In this document: piece after piece, positions 7,785-15,993 of the stretch
Numbering within the stretch: the first letter of the stretch is position 1
Layout of the letters: the number at the start of each line of letters is the position of its first letter
Source: JBNJEM01 sp051745935
GTDB taxonomy: Bacteria; Planctomycetota; Planctomycetia; Pirellulales; Pirellulaceae
Assembly (NCBI GenBank): GCA_051745935.1
Contig: JBNJEM010000086.1
Coordinates: 1 to 17,141 of the forward strand
Reading direction: 5' to 3'
Length of the DNA: 17,141 nt
Program-made: the position numbers and the translations under genes
Notes under the pieces: generated by a model
Database searches by the model: none
The model's input: the letters and a program-made list of their open reading frames with translations, nothing else
What the model was told of the DNA's origin: nothing

Positions 7785-8154
7785 GGTGATCCTCCCGTTC
7801 GCAGGGTAGCGAACTTAGACGGCCATGACAAAACCATTCAGATTTCCCGTCATCCGAGGGTTTTGGGAAGCCCGAATGCGATTCTGTAAGGGGCAGTTAG
7901 TTGTGCAGCGCCACTTCGATACTTTCCCACCGGCGCTGTGCCGGCGGAGCTAATGCTGGCTATCGCAACGCTTTGCGTTCATCGGTCCAGCCAAAGTCAC
8001 ACTATCGAATTAGTATATCGCATTGGCCCGGCCAAATGTGTTAGCATGAATCGGCGGACGTAAATCGGCGGATGTATTGATTGACACACGGAGTTCAAAT
8101 ATGGACGGTATGTCAACCGCGTCGCGGACCATTCCAATTGACGGAGGCACCTCC
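7785..8154. other. Divergent intergenic region between the RGL11-like and CBM9-like genes
   Basis: No gene is supported. It contains a weak minus-strand promoter pattern, TTGTCA (7831-7826), 17 bp, then TACCCT (7808-7803). There is a hairpin ccaccggc-gctgt-gccggcgg around 7928-7948 without a T-run. A 14-nt tandem duplication lies at 8049-8076 (aatcggcgga followed by cgta or tgta). The frame of the CBM9-like gene extends back to a TTG at 8077 but without a good ribosome binding site there. Confidence 0.45.
8143..8154 (+). promoter_or_regulatory. Ribosome binding site inside a short hairpin, deciding the CBM9-like start
   Basis: GGAGG at 8143-8147 is 7 nt before the ATG at 8155, strongly favouring that start. 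The sequence ggaggcacctcc is a perfect inverted repeat (ggag/ctcc with a four-base loop), so the binding site can pair with the bases just before the start codon. This may reduce or regulate initiation; no experiment supports it. Confidence 0.5.
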
Positions 8155-9006
8155 ATGAAGGCCAAGCGCATACCGGGATCGGTTAGAATCTTCCAGTTCG
8201 AACGGCATGGCGCGCCGCCCGACCCCTCGATGGGCTGGCTCGCGGCGAAGAATCTCTTTTTCACCAGCCATGTCCCGGTCACGGTTCTACTGATCATTTG
8301 CGGTGGTTTTCGTCTTCCTTCCGCTACGGCTGACGACCCGCCGCGGCACGTCATTCCCCGTGCTTCCACGCCGATCACCATCGATGGACGTTTGGACGAA
8401 ACCAGTTGGAACGCCGTGAGCGGCGTGGGCGATTTCAAATTCCCGTGGTGGGAAAACGGGAAAAAAGAGCAAACCGTTGCCAAATTGTTGTGGGACGACA
8501 CATATCTGTACGTCAGCTATCGATGTGAAGACGCTCACATATGGGCCGAGCACACCAAACGTGACAGTGCCGTCTGGATGGATGATTGCGTGGAAGTCTT
8601 TATCGCGCCCAATCCCGATCAGCCGGATAACTACTTCAACATCGAGATGAACGTGCGAGGGGCTTTTCTCGATCAACATCACCCTGACGGGCCGGAAACG
8701 GAAACCACCGAGGAATGGAATGCGGCGGGCATCAAGATTGCCACCCGCATTGACGGCACGCTCAATGATGACCGCGACCGCGATCAATCGTGGACTCTGG
8801 AGGCAGCGATACCGTTCAAGAATTTCCGCTCCGTCGCTCGGCACGCACCACCGAAGCCTGGGGATGTCTGGCATTTGAATTTGAACCGATTGGGGGGCAA
8901 AACCAACCCGCAGTTCAGCCAGTGGTCTCCCAGCCAAACCGAAGAGCCTCAGTTCCACGCGCCTCGAGATTTCGGTCGCGTGGTCTTTTCGGACCGTTCG
9001 AAATAA
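8155..9006 (+). CDS. Exported carbohydrate-binding family 9-like domain protein
   Basis: 283 residues from the ATG at 8155. The frame is open upstream to a TTG at 8077, but the strong GGAGG supports 8155. Residues about 33-58 hold a hydrophobic export signal ending near ATADD. The rest is one CBM9-like beta-sandwich, shown by ITIDGRLDETSW (74-85), a strand LLWDDTYLYVSYRCED (111-126), WMDDCVEVFIAPNP (141-154), WTLEAAIPFKNF (213-224) and WHLNLNRL (239-246). CBM9 domains bind sugars in xylanases, but this stand-alone planctomycete type may bind other ligands. No catalytic domain is attached. A second methionine at 8230 would give a neater signal peptide but has no ribosome binding site. The gene is convergent with the PL22-like gene across repeat C. 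Confidence 0.9.
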   Translation: MKAKRIPGSVRIFQFERHGAPPDPSMGWLAAKNLFFTSHVPVTVLLIICGGFRLPSATADDPPRHVIPRASTPITIDGRLDETSWNAVSGVGDFKFPWWENGKKEQTVAKLLWDDTYLYVSYRCEDAHIWAEHTKRDSAVWMDDCVEVFIAPNPDQPDNYFNIEMNVRGAFLDQHHPDGPETETTEEWNAAGIKIATRIDGTLNDDRDRDQSWTLEAAIPFKNFRSVARHAPPKPGDVWHLNLNRLGGKTNPQFSQWSPSQTEEPQFHAPRDFGRVVFSDRSK

Positions 9007-9032
9007 GCATCGGTCAACGAATTACTGGCGGG

Positions 9033-9281
9033 GTAGTTGTTCACGGGTGCTGCTACACGGCCTGGACACGCAGGGCCCGCCTGGATGCCACGGTCCCGTG
9101 GTGGTCCACGCTCGCCGCTACAAACCGGCCAGACACACCACTTCTGGCCGTTGTGTAGCGTGGAACGTAACGGACCACGGGACAAGCCCGTGGCATTCGC
9201 ACCTCGAAACGCCTGTCCTCAATATGTGCAACGGACGCGCGAACGTCCGCGGATATCGGTCTTTTGCCCGCGACCGGTATA
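9033..9281 (+). repeat. Repeat copy C: MITE-like element between two convergent genes
   Basis: Same orientation as A, opposite to B, about 249 bp. It begins gtagttgttcacggg (9033-9047) and ends cccgcgaccggtata (9267-9281), both degenerate versions of the ends of B. The left hairpin has lost its centre (gccacggtcccgtggt, about 9087-9102), while the right one, ccacgggacaagcccgtgg (9175-9193), is intact. It also has cggacg-cgcgaa-cgtccg near 9232-9249. It nearly fills the 318-bp gap between the stop codons of the CBM9-like and PL22-like genes, where its hairpins could act as a two-way transcription stop. Open frames over it are repeat-derived. Confidence 0.85.
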
Positions 9282-9324
9282 CTGCGGGGTTCTTCGCGGG
9301 TGAACGACGCGTCAGCTTTCAAGT

Positions 9325-10695
9325 CTACTGATCGGCGTCGCTCTCCGGGGGCGACTCCACGATACCCGAGATGTCGATCAGGTACAGCTGGCGGCCGTTG
9401 CCGCCGTGCGGCGAATCGATGACCACCTTCTTGCCATCTGGGCTGAACCGGGGATGCGTATCACACCGCCACCCGCCGCGATACTCCGGAGGGCTCCGGA
9501 AATGGCCCAGCCAGAACAGCTTCTGGCTCGGCACGTGGTACAGATACGGGTGCTGCTTCCTTTCCTGGTCGGGATACGTATCGTTGAGAATCCAATCCGT
9601 GTTGGGCAGATAGCTGACGTGCCCATTCTGTTTCATCACGCCCTTGCCCACCAGTTCCACCTCTCGCGATTGGTCCGTGTAGAGAATGAACCCGCGGCCA
9701 ACGTCGGGATGCCAGCTCCACGCCAGCAAGTGGCTGGGGTCGCGCCAAATAAAGTGCGAGGTGTGGCCGTGAGGATCCAGCACGTAAAGATTGCCACCGT
9801 CGACGTCACAGGTAAACATGCGCGTGCCGGAAATCCCACTACCTCCCGGAGGTTGCCAGCGATGAAGAAACTCCAACCGGCTCCCGTCCGGATTAATCAG
9901 CAGGTGGTTGAACCAGTGCTTCATCTTGCTCAGATCGCCGCCTTCATAGGGCACGTCAAGCACGTCGGCCAGCGACACGATGAGCTGGCGTTTCCCGCTG
10001 TCCAGATCGACCCGGAAAATGCCCGAGTCCTCCGGCGCCAGCTCATCCGCGTGCGGGTCGGGCAATCCCCCGTATCCGTAGCTTCGCCGCGTGTCATAGG
10101 TGCGTCGGAAATCAGGCGCCCAGGCGGTCTTTCCGTCCGGGCTGACCGTATACACGGGGTGAGGAACCGTCCGCTTCTTGTCAGTAAACACATCCAAGAT
10201 ATGACAGACGAAACGATCCCCTTCCCGGTCGTTCCACAAAACTTCGCTTTTAGATCCCGGCCGCCACTGGAGCATGCACCCCTGCTGCCAGCACCACGCC
10301 TTCGACTCACCAAGCTCAATCCACTTATCGTCCTCTTCCAAGTCGACCATGCCGATTTTGATGACGTCGTCTGGCCGGGGCGACCGATGCTCGAAATCCA
10401 CCTCCATGCCGAGCACGTAGCGGCCGCTCGGATCGAACTCCAGCTTGTCATAGTACCCGAACCAATGGAATTTGGGGCCGGATGTGATGGCCCGGCAGGG
10501 AGGCAGCTCGCGTCCGTGATCGCTTTTTGCTTCGGCCGCGGCCGCGCCATCGGCGACCCTCGTCAGGTTTCCGGAAATAATCAACAAAACTCCGACGACC
10601 GTAAACCAGCCAAGAGTCTTCGCGCATTGCGGCTGGTCTTCCCCCACTCCTCGTGCCACGGTTGGCCTCCAGCGAGATAACAGTTCCCGGGACAT
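9325..10695 (-). CDS. Exported TolB/oligogalacturonate lyase-like beta-propeller protein
   Basis: 456 residues from ATG 10695, which has AAGAGG 9 nt upstream. The frame is open to 10908, but that extension (arginine-rich, no binding site) is unlikely to be translated. A hydrophobic segment at about 28-45 is a signal peptide or anchor. The body has repeated propeller strands of the PD40 kind: FHWFGYYDKLEFDPSGRYVL (77-96), YTVSPDGKTAWAPD (182-195), HWFNHLLINPDGSRLEFLHR (260-279), HVSYLPNTDWILNDTYP (359-375) and THPRFSPDGKKVVIDSPHGG (413-432). The last blades, with histidines and NDTYPD, resemble family 22 oligogalacturonate lyases. Whether the metal-binding residues are all conserved cannot be judged by eye, so a non-catalytic propeller remains possible. 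Confidence 0.9.
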   Translation of the reverse strand: MSRELLSRWRPTVARGVGEDQPQCAKTLGWFTVVGVLLIISGNLTRVADGAAAAEAKSDHGRELPPCRAITSGPKFHWFGYYDKLEFDPSGRYVLGMEVDFEHRSPRPDDVIKIGMVDLEEDDKWIELGESKAWCWQQGCMLQWRPGSKSEVLWNDREGDRFVCHILDVFTDKKRTVPHPVYTVSPDGKTAWAPDFRRTYDTRRSYGYGGLPDPHADELAPEDSGIFRVDLDSGKRQLIVSLADVLDVPYEGGDLSKMKHWFNHLLINPDGSRLEFLHRWQPPGGSGISGTRMFTCDVDGGNLYVLDPHGHTSHFIWRDPSHLLAWSWHPDVGRGFILYTDQSREVELVGKGVMKQNGHVSYLPNTDWILNDTYPDQERKQHPYLYHVPSQKLFWLGHFRSPPEYRGGWRCDTHPRFSPDGKKVVIDSPHGGNGRQLYLIDISGIVESPPESDADQ

Positions 10696-10926
10696 GGATC
10701 GTATCCTCTTTGTATAGAAAAACCGTTTTGTTTTGTTGTAACACTTTAGCCGTCTGAGGCAGAACACGGTCCAGCAGCCCGGCGGGCCACGCTTGGATAG
10801 CGTCGTGTCAAGTCGGCCGCCGGCGGACGGATACCACCCCGTGTGCGGCCCAACGGCCCTCGCCAATCGCCCTCCCACGAAACAAGACCAGAATAATACA
10901 AAGACCAACGGAAGCCGCCAGGTTTA
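10696..10926. other. Upstream region of the PL22-like gene
   Basis: No gene supported. A perfect TTGACA occurs on the minus strand near 10812-10807, but nothing like a -10 box follows at 16-18 bp. TATACA at 10716-10711 is too close to the ribosome binding site to be a useful -10 element. The right part ends in the GGTTTA that borders element D1. Confidence 0.4.
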
Positions 10927-11117
10927 CCCTATTGTTGCATAAAGACGGCGTAGGACGGGTCTCCAGGCCCGTCTTTTACAGCGCATAAATGTCTTTTTGC
11001 GGTTGTTTGAAGATCTCACATTTCGTGAGATCTGCGGACACCAGATCAAGTACGATTTCGTACTTGAAAAGACGGGCCCGGAGACCCGTCCTACATATAC
11101 TGTTTGCAACGTTAGGG
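10927..11117. mobile_element. Element D1: complete 191-bp terminal-inverted-repeat (MITE-like) element
   Basis: The outer roughly 50 bp on each side align without gaps as imperfect terminal inverted repeats, opening ccct on the left and closing aggg on the right. The flanking TTTA (10923-10926 and 11118-11121), within GGTTTA on both sides, is a candidate target-site duplication. Four hairpins lie inside: gacggg/cccgtc (10954-10973), agatctcac/gtgagatct (11011-11033), tcaagtacg/cgtacttga (11046-11067) and a right-hand mirror of the first (about 11071-11089). No open frame for a transposase exists, so it would have to be moved by an enzyme encoded elsewhere. It lies between two divergent genes. 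Confidence 0.85.
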
Positions 11118-11121
11118 TTTA

Positions 11122-11360
11122 CTCGGAATCATCCCCCCAACCCCGCCCGTGAGCGGGAAGGCCACGCCCCTTACAGTACGCTATGGTAAGCAAACTGGCG
11201 GCGTCCAGCAAGCAAAAGGAAGGAATTCCCTGATTTCCACGGACCTCGGTGCGGCTGTCTGGTGATTCATGCCTCCCTGGGTGAGCGAGAGTGTGCTATG
11301 GTTAGCGCGTGGGATTGCTGCCGAATCCAATCCTGGCTTGTCCACAAAAGGAGAAATTGA
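11122..11360. other. Leader region of the PhoD-like gene
   Basis: No gene supported and no promoter pattern with both boxes recognised. The words gctatggtaagc and gctatggttagc occur near 11180 and 11295; their meaning is unclear. AAGGAG at 11348-11353 is the ribosome binding site of the PhoD-like gene, 7 nt before its ATG. Confidence 0.4.
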
Positions 11361-13271
11361 ATGCGTTGTCACCTAGTCAAGTCTTTCATGGTCTGCCTTA
11401 TCGCTTTCGCGGCCTTGCAGCTAACGGCCATGCCGGCCGGTGCTTGGAACCGAAAGGCCGAAGGCCCGGAAAAAGCGGTTGAAGCTGAAGGGCCGATCGA
11501 CTCCGGTGCCACCGGAACTTACGAAGATTATTCCGTGCCCCGTGACGAGGTCATTTGTTTCGCGCTCTACACCGTGGCCAACAACACACTCAAGATCACC
11601 GCGCAACTTTATCCTCTCAAGCCCGATGAGGACCGTGACGTGCGTCTGGAAATCAAAAAGGGAAACGAATGGAAAGAAGTAGCCCGCACGAAAGTAATTG
11701 AGTATGGATGGACGGCGCCGCTGCGAGTGGAAAAGTGGGACGCAACCCGCAGTGTTCCCTATCGGATCGCTCACGGCAAGAACGCTTATTATCACGGGAC
11801 TATTCGCCGTAACCCAAGGGATAAAGAGGAAATCGTCGTCGCCGGTTTCACGGGCAACTCCGTTCATCCACGACATGGCGGGGACATTTCCCGCGAGGAC
11901 ATCATTGCCAATGTCCAAGAGATGGACGCGGACCTGTTGTTCTTCTCTGGCGACCAGGTGTACAACCACCGCCAACATTACAAGATGTGGCTGAAATTCG
12001 GCCGTGATTTTGGCGAGATCATCAAGGATCGCCCCACCATCACGATTCCGGACGACCATGACGTGGGCCAACCGAACATTTGGGGAGCCAGCGGCAAGAA
12101 ATCCACGCTCCCCGGCGCCAGCGATGGAGGATATGCCAGGCCGGTCCACTACGTGAAAGCAGTAGAAAGGGCTCAGACCAGCCACCTGCCAGATCCGTTC
12201 GACCCCACGCCAATCAAGCGAGGAATTGGGGTCTATTACACCGACTTCACTTGGGGCCGTATTAGTTTCGCCGTGCTCGAGGATCGGAAATTCAAGACCG
12301 GGCCCGCTGGCCTTATTCCGCGGCAGGGTCCGCGGCCTGACCATATCCGCAATCCGAACTACGATCCCAAGAGCATTGATGTCCCGGACGCCGTGTTGCT
12401 CGGCGAGCGGCAGCTCGAGTTCCTCGACACCTGGGGGCAGGACTGGCGGGATGCGGACATGAAAGTTGCCTTGTCGCAAACCATTTTCTGCGGTGGGGCT
12501 CATGTTCATGGCAAAATCGGCGGTCGCCTGCACGCGGACCTCGACTCTAATGGTTGGCCCCAAACCGGGCGCAACAAAGCCATTGACGCGTTTCGGAAAT
12601 GCTTTGCCATCCACATGGCCGGCGATCAACACTTAGCCACCATTTTCCACCACGGAATCGATGAGTTTCGCGACGGATGCTTCTCGTTCTGCGTGCCGTC
12701 GATCGCAAACCTGTACCTCCGATGGTGGAAGCCGTTGCAGCCCGGGAAAAATCGCGAACCGGACAGCCCTGAATACACCGGCGATCATCTCGATGGATTC
12801 CACAACAAACTCACGTGCTACGCCGTTGCCAATCCAGATGACCGTCCCACCAATGGAAACGAACTGACCACTCGCGCCGCCGGCTTTGGTGTGCTGCGGC
12901 TGAACAAGGATACGCGCGAAATCACGATGGAATGTTTTCCACGAAAGGTCGACATCAGTGATCCCAACACGAAACAATACCCCGGTTGGCCCAAGACAAT
13001 CGATCAACGTCAGAATTACGGCCGCGCGCCCAAGAGCTACTTGCCCACGCTGGTCATCAAAGGCAGACAAGATCCGGTCGTGAAGATCATCCGAGAACGC
13101 GACGGGGAATGGATCTATGCCTTGCGCATCAATGGTACTCGCTTCAAGCCCAAGGTCTTTGAAGACGGCAGCTACACGATTGAAGTGGGAGAAGGCGAAA
13201 ACAAGCAGGTAATTCGGAACGTAAAGTCGATCGGATTGGATGGCGACAAAACACTGACGGTCCAGTTCTAA
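11361..13271 (+). CDS. Exported PhoD-like metallophosphatase
   Basis: 636 residues. A signal peptide at 1-28 (hydrophobic MVCLIAFAALQLTAM, cleavage after PAGA) directs it out of the cytoplasm. Metallophosphatase motifs typical of the PhoD family are FSGDQVY (195-201), PDDHDVGQPNIWG (230-242), VLEDRKF (305-311), SQTIFCGGAHVHG (372-384) and HMAGDQHLATIFHHG (418-432). These supply the usual aspartate, asparagine and histidine metal ligands. The family hydrolyses phosphomono- or diesters using Fe and Ca ions; the substrate here is unknown. The N-terminal 150 residues form a beta-rich domain like that found before PhoD cores, and the last roughly 70 look like a further beta domain. The start is supported by AAGGAG. 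The next gene begins 6 bp after the stop, suggesting co-transcription. Confidence 0.95.
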   Translation: MRCHLVKSFMVCLIAFAALQLTAMPAGAWNRKAEGPEKAVEAEGPIDSGATGTYEDYSVPRDEVICFALYTVANNTLKITAQLYPLKPDEDRDVRLEIKKGNEWKEVARTKVIEYGWTAPLRVEKWDATRSVPYRIAHGKNAYYHGTIRRNPRDKEEIVVAGFTGNSVHPRHGGDISREDIIANVQEMDADLLFFSGDQVYNHRQHYKMWLKFGRDFGEIIKDRPTITIPDDHDVGQPNIWGASGKKSTLPGASDGGYARPVHYVKAVERAQTSHLPDPFDPTPIKRGIGVYYTDFTWGRISFAVLEDRKFKTGPAGLIPRQGPRPDHIRNPNYDPKSIDVPDAVLLGERQLEFLDTWGQDWRDADMKVALSQTIFCGGAHVHGKIGGRLHADLDSNGWPQTGRNKAIDAFRKCFAIHMAGDQHLATIFHHGIDEFRDGCFSFCVPSIANLYLRWWKPLQPGKNREPDSPEYTGDHLDGFHNKLTCYAVANPDDRPTNGNELTTRAAGFGVLRLNKDTREITMECFPRKVDISDPNTKQYPGWPKTIDQRQNYGRAPKSYLPTLVIKGRQDPVVKIIRERDGEWIYALRINGTRFKPKVFEDGSYTIEVGEGENKQVIRNVKSIGLDGDKTLTVQF

Positions 13272-13277
13272 GAAGCC

Positions 13278-15968
13278 ATGACAAATTGGACTTTCACGCC
13301 TGCCATGTTCCGAACGGTTTCCTTTCTTGGAAGGAGTCCCACCTTGCGCCACTCACGTCCCATTCACCCGGACATCGCCAAGTCTACTGGAATCCAGAGG
13401 CTTCGATTCGCTTCGTTCTTTCCGCTGCTGGCGACTTTGTTTTGTACGCCTCTAGCCCATGCCTCGGAACCCTCTCCACCAAGCATTCTCGAGGACGAGT
13501 ATCCCCGCGTTTTTTTCTTTCGCAGCGCCGAGGGGGCATATAACACCAACCGCTATCCGACGTACGAGAGTTGGGAAGGGCAGTTCGATCGCCTGCAGGG
13601 GATCATGGGAAAGTGTCTGGCGGAAGAGTGTTTGAACCGCGAACCTCGCAACGCCAAATTCTTCACGCGATTCAAGCAGCGGCATCCCGGTCAGGTGGTG
13701 TTGCTCCATTTCAACGGAAACGCCCGGGATCCACGCTACCACACCGAACCTTATTTTCCAGGACACTGGGTCTATCGAAGCGCGGTCATGATCACCGAAG
13801 ACGTGCCGGCCGTCGACGGCGAATCCACCATCAAGGTATCGGACGCGAGTGGGTTTCGCGTGAATGCGGGACGCTATCGGACATCGAACGACGATATCGC
13901 TCTGTTTGGCATGACGGCGGACAAACGGCACGATTGGTATCATTGCGAACAGGTGAAATTGATATCGGTGAACCGGGAGGCGAACACGATTAAGGTCGAG
14001 CGGGCCTGTTATGGAACAGAGCCGCTGGAATTCAAGGCGAACGAGTCACGAGCCGCGGCGCATCAAGTGGAAGGCCCCTGGGGGCGTCGGAACAACATCA
14101 TGTGGTATTACAACTTCAGCGCGCTGTGCCCCAAAGACAAGAATGGCAAGACCTGCGCTGACCTGCTCATCGAGGATCTCACTCGCTGGTTTGGCGAAGG
14201 GGGAAAGTTAGCCGCCTTCGATGGACTGGAATTCGACGTCATGTTCAATGACACTCACGGCGACACGGACGGAGACGGTCGGCTAGACAACGGCGTTATT
14301 GACGGCGTGAATCAATATGGCATCGGTGTTGTTGAGTTCGCGCGAGCTTTGCGAACCCGGATGGGAGATGACTTCATTATTCAAGCCGATGGGGCCCTGG
14401 GCGCCGGTGGCTCCCGTAGTCAAAGAGCATGGGGCATACTCAACGGCATTGAAAGTGAAGGGTGGCCGAACCTCCGTGATTGGGAGTTTGACGATTGGTC
14501 GGGAGGCATGAATCGCCACTTCTTCTGGCGTGACAACGCGCGCCAGCCCGATTTCAACTACGTGAATCATAAGTGGATTGAGCCGGTGCCGGACGAGCCG
14601 GGAACACACAAGCGCCCGGCCGTCCCATTCGCTCGACACCGACTGGTGTTTGCCGCCTGCCAGTTTTTCGATGCCGCGACCTGTTATTCTTTCGCGCCGC
14701 CACGGGACCCGGACGGACAATTCGGAGTGTGGGATGAATTTCGCCGGGGCGCCGAAAACCAGCTGAGTTGGCTGGGCCGCCCCGAAGCCCCGGCGGTCCG
14801 TCTCGCCACGCGCACGCCAGATGTGCTGGCGGGCGAAAGCACGAAACACATGCTGGATGAGCGGATTTCGGGACCGGTGCGGACCTCGATCACCGCCGAC
14901 GGCGTTCGCGTCGAACCGGTCGATTCGGCGGCGTCGAACTTGGAGTTTACCCTGCCAAACGTGCCGGCCAACGGACGTGATCTCTATCTGGAGGTGGTCA
15001 TGCAAGGCGAACCGCGCGCCGGCTACCCTCCGGAAATGGCCCGCTTCGCTCGGGTTGGCGTGTCCGGCGGCATGATCGATCTCATGGCCGGTCAGCCAAC
15101 GGCCACCGGCATGAAGCTCAGGGAAGCTTCCCGGGAAGTCGAACTCGACCAGTCCACGGGAGCTCAAGTTCGTCGTCGCATGGCGACCATCGGCGACATG
15201 AAATTGCCCACCTTTTTCGTGCACCCTCCTTATCGCGGCTCCAAGGGCTACACATTCTGGGAACGCGAGGTGAACGTTCCCTCGGAAAGCGAGCTGCGTT
15301 TTTCGGTTGGAATGGGAGAAAAGAGCCCCGAGCGATCCGATGGCGTGCGCTTTGAAGTGCACGCGGCGGTCGTGAAAAACGGCACGCCAGGCGGATATTC
15401 GAAGCTGTTCGAGGTCACCACCAAGCAGCACGAATGGTTGCCCCAGTCGATTTCATTGAGTCCGTACGCGGGCCAACGAGTGCGTCTGAAGTTCGTGGCC
15501 GACTGCGGTCCCCGCGACAATTCGACCACGGATCATGGCCATTGGGGGGCGGTTAGAATCGTGGCGACGGATACCGACGAGTCGGACATTACGGAGTTCC
15601 AAGACTTCATGACGTGGGTCAACGACAAACCATTCCGGTCCGGGTTCTACTACCAGCACGTCCAATCGGATGACGTGGATGTTGCATTTCGCGTGGAAGG
15701 GAGTGAACCCGTGGTTATTCATTCAGTTTCTGCTTATGCCCATCCTGATGCGGTCTACCGAACTTTTGAGCACGGTATCGTCTTGGCCAATCCATCGCGG
15801 AAACCATACCAATTCGACCTGGCCCAGATTTCGCCCGGCCGCCAATACCGTCGGTTTCAAGGCACGGCCAATCAAGACACGAAAACCAACAACGGCCAGC
15901 CCGTTGGAGCCCGTGTAACCTTGGACGAGCGAGACGGGCTGTTTTTGAAGCGAGTCGACTCGCCATAG
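13278..15968 (+). CDS. Large exported protein with a glycoside hydrolase-like region
   Basis: 896 residues from ATG 13278, or 874 from TTG 13344. The latter has an ideal AAGGAG at 13331-13336, 7 nt away, whereas the ATG has only a weak AGAAG. Both keep the export signal near residues 40-62 (FASFFPLLATLFCTPLAHAS). Residues about 75-520 look like a TIM-barrel glycosidase-like region. Acidic strand ends include FDGLEFDVMFND (314-325), IIQADGALG (367-375) and NGIESEGWP (389-397), plus a calcium-loop-like DTDGDGRLDNG (329-339). The C-terminal part is beta-sandwich-like, with W, F and P-rich strands. I cannot assign a GH family and no catalytic pair is proven. It follows the PhoD-like gene at 6 bp, so the two are probably made together and both exported. 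It is convergent with the YchF-like gene, 25 bp between stops. Confidence 0.85.
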   Translation: MTNWTFTPAMFRTVSFLGRSPTLRHSRPIHPDIAKSTGIQRLRFASFFPLLATLFCTPLAHASEPSPPSILEDEYPRVFFFRSAEGAYNTNRYPTYESWEGQFDRLQGIMGKCLAEECLNREPRNAKFFTRFKQRHPGQVVLLHFNGNARDPRYHTEPYFPGHWVYRSAVMITEDVPAVDGESTIKVSDASGFRVNAGRYRTSNDDIALFGMTADKRHDWYHCEQVKLISVNREANTIKVERACYGTEPLEFKANESRAAAHQVEGPWGRRNNIMWYYNFSALCPKDKNGKTCADLLIEDLTRWFGEGGKLAAFDGLEFDVMFNDTHGDTDGDGRLDNGVIDGVNQYGIGVVEFARALRTRMGDDFIIQADGALGAGGSRSQRAWGILNGIESEGWPNLRDWEFDDWSGGMNRHFFWRDNARQPDFNYVNHKWIEPVPDEPGTHKRPAVPFARHRLVFAACQFFDAATCYSFAPPRDPDGQFGVWDEFRRGAENQLSWLGRPEAPAVRLATRTPDVLAGESTKHMLDERISGPVRTSITADGVRVEPVDSAASNLEFTLPNVPANGRDLYLEVVMQGEPRAGYPPEMARFARVGVSGGMIDLMAGQPTATGMKLREASREVELDQSTGAQVRRRMATIGDMKLPTFFVHPPYRGSKGYTFWEREVNVPSESELRFSVGMGEKSPERSDGVRFEVHAAVVKNGTPGGYSKLFEVTTKQHEWLPQSISLSPYAGQRVRLKFVADCGPRDNSTTDHGHWGAVRIVATDTDESDITEFQDFMTWVNDKPFRSGFYYQHVQSDDVDVAFRVEGSEPVVIHSVSAYAHPDAVYRTFEHGIVLANPSRKPYQFDLAQISPGRQYRRFQGTANQDTKTNNGQPVGARVTLDERDGLFLKRVDSP
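13331..13346 (+). promoter_or_regulatory. Strong ribosome binding site at an alternative TTG start
   Basis: AAGGAG (13331-13336), seven bases, then TTG (13344-13346), in frame with the glycosidase-like gene. The spacing and sequence match those of the PhoD-like gene. The upstream ATG at 13278 has only AGAAG. This may therefore be the real start, or a second one. Confidence 0.45.
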
Positions 15969-15993
15969 TTCACGAAATGGCGCGGCGAAGAAC

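Noticed and set aside
9406..10680. 424-codon plus-strand frame opposite the PL22-like gene
   Set aside because: Antisense shadow of a recognisable propeller; no ribosome binding site or family motif.
10711..10716. TATACA as a -10 box for the PL22-like gene
   Set aside because: It would place the transcription start inside or next to the ribosome binding site, and the nearest -35-like TTACAA is 19 bp away.
11421..12632. 403-codon minus-strand frame opposite the PhoD-like gene
   Set aside because: The PhoD motifs are on the plus strand; this frame is open only because stops are rare opposite GC-rich codons.
14283..15431. 382-codon minus-strand frame opposite the glycosidase-like gene
   Set aside because: Antisense shadow; the plus-strand frame has the signal peptide, binding site and consistent codon use.
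15969..15993. Bidirectional terminator between the glycosidase-like and YchF-like genes
   Set aside because: The 25-bp gap has no stem-loop with a T-run.
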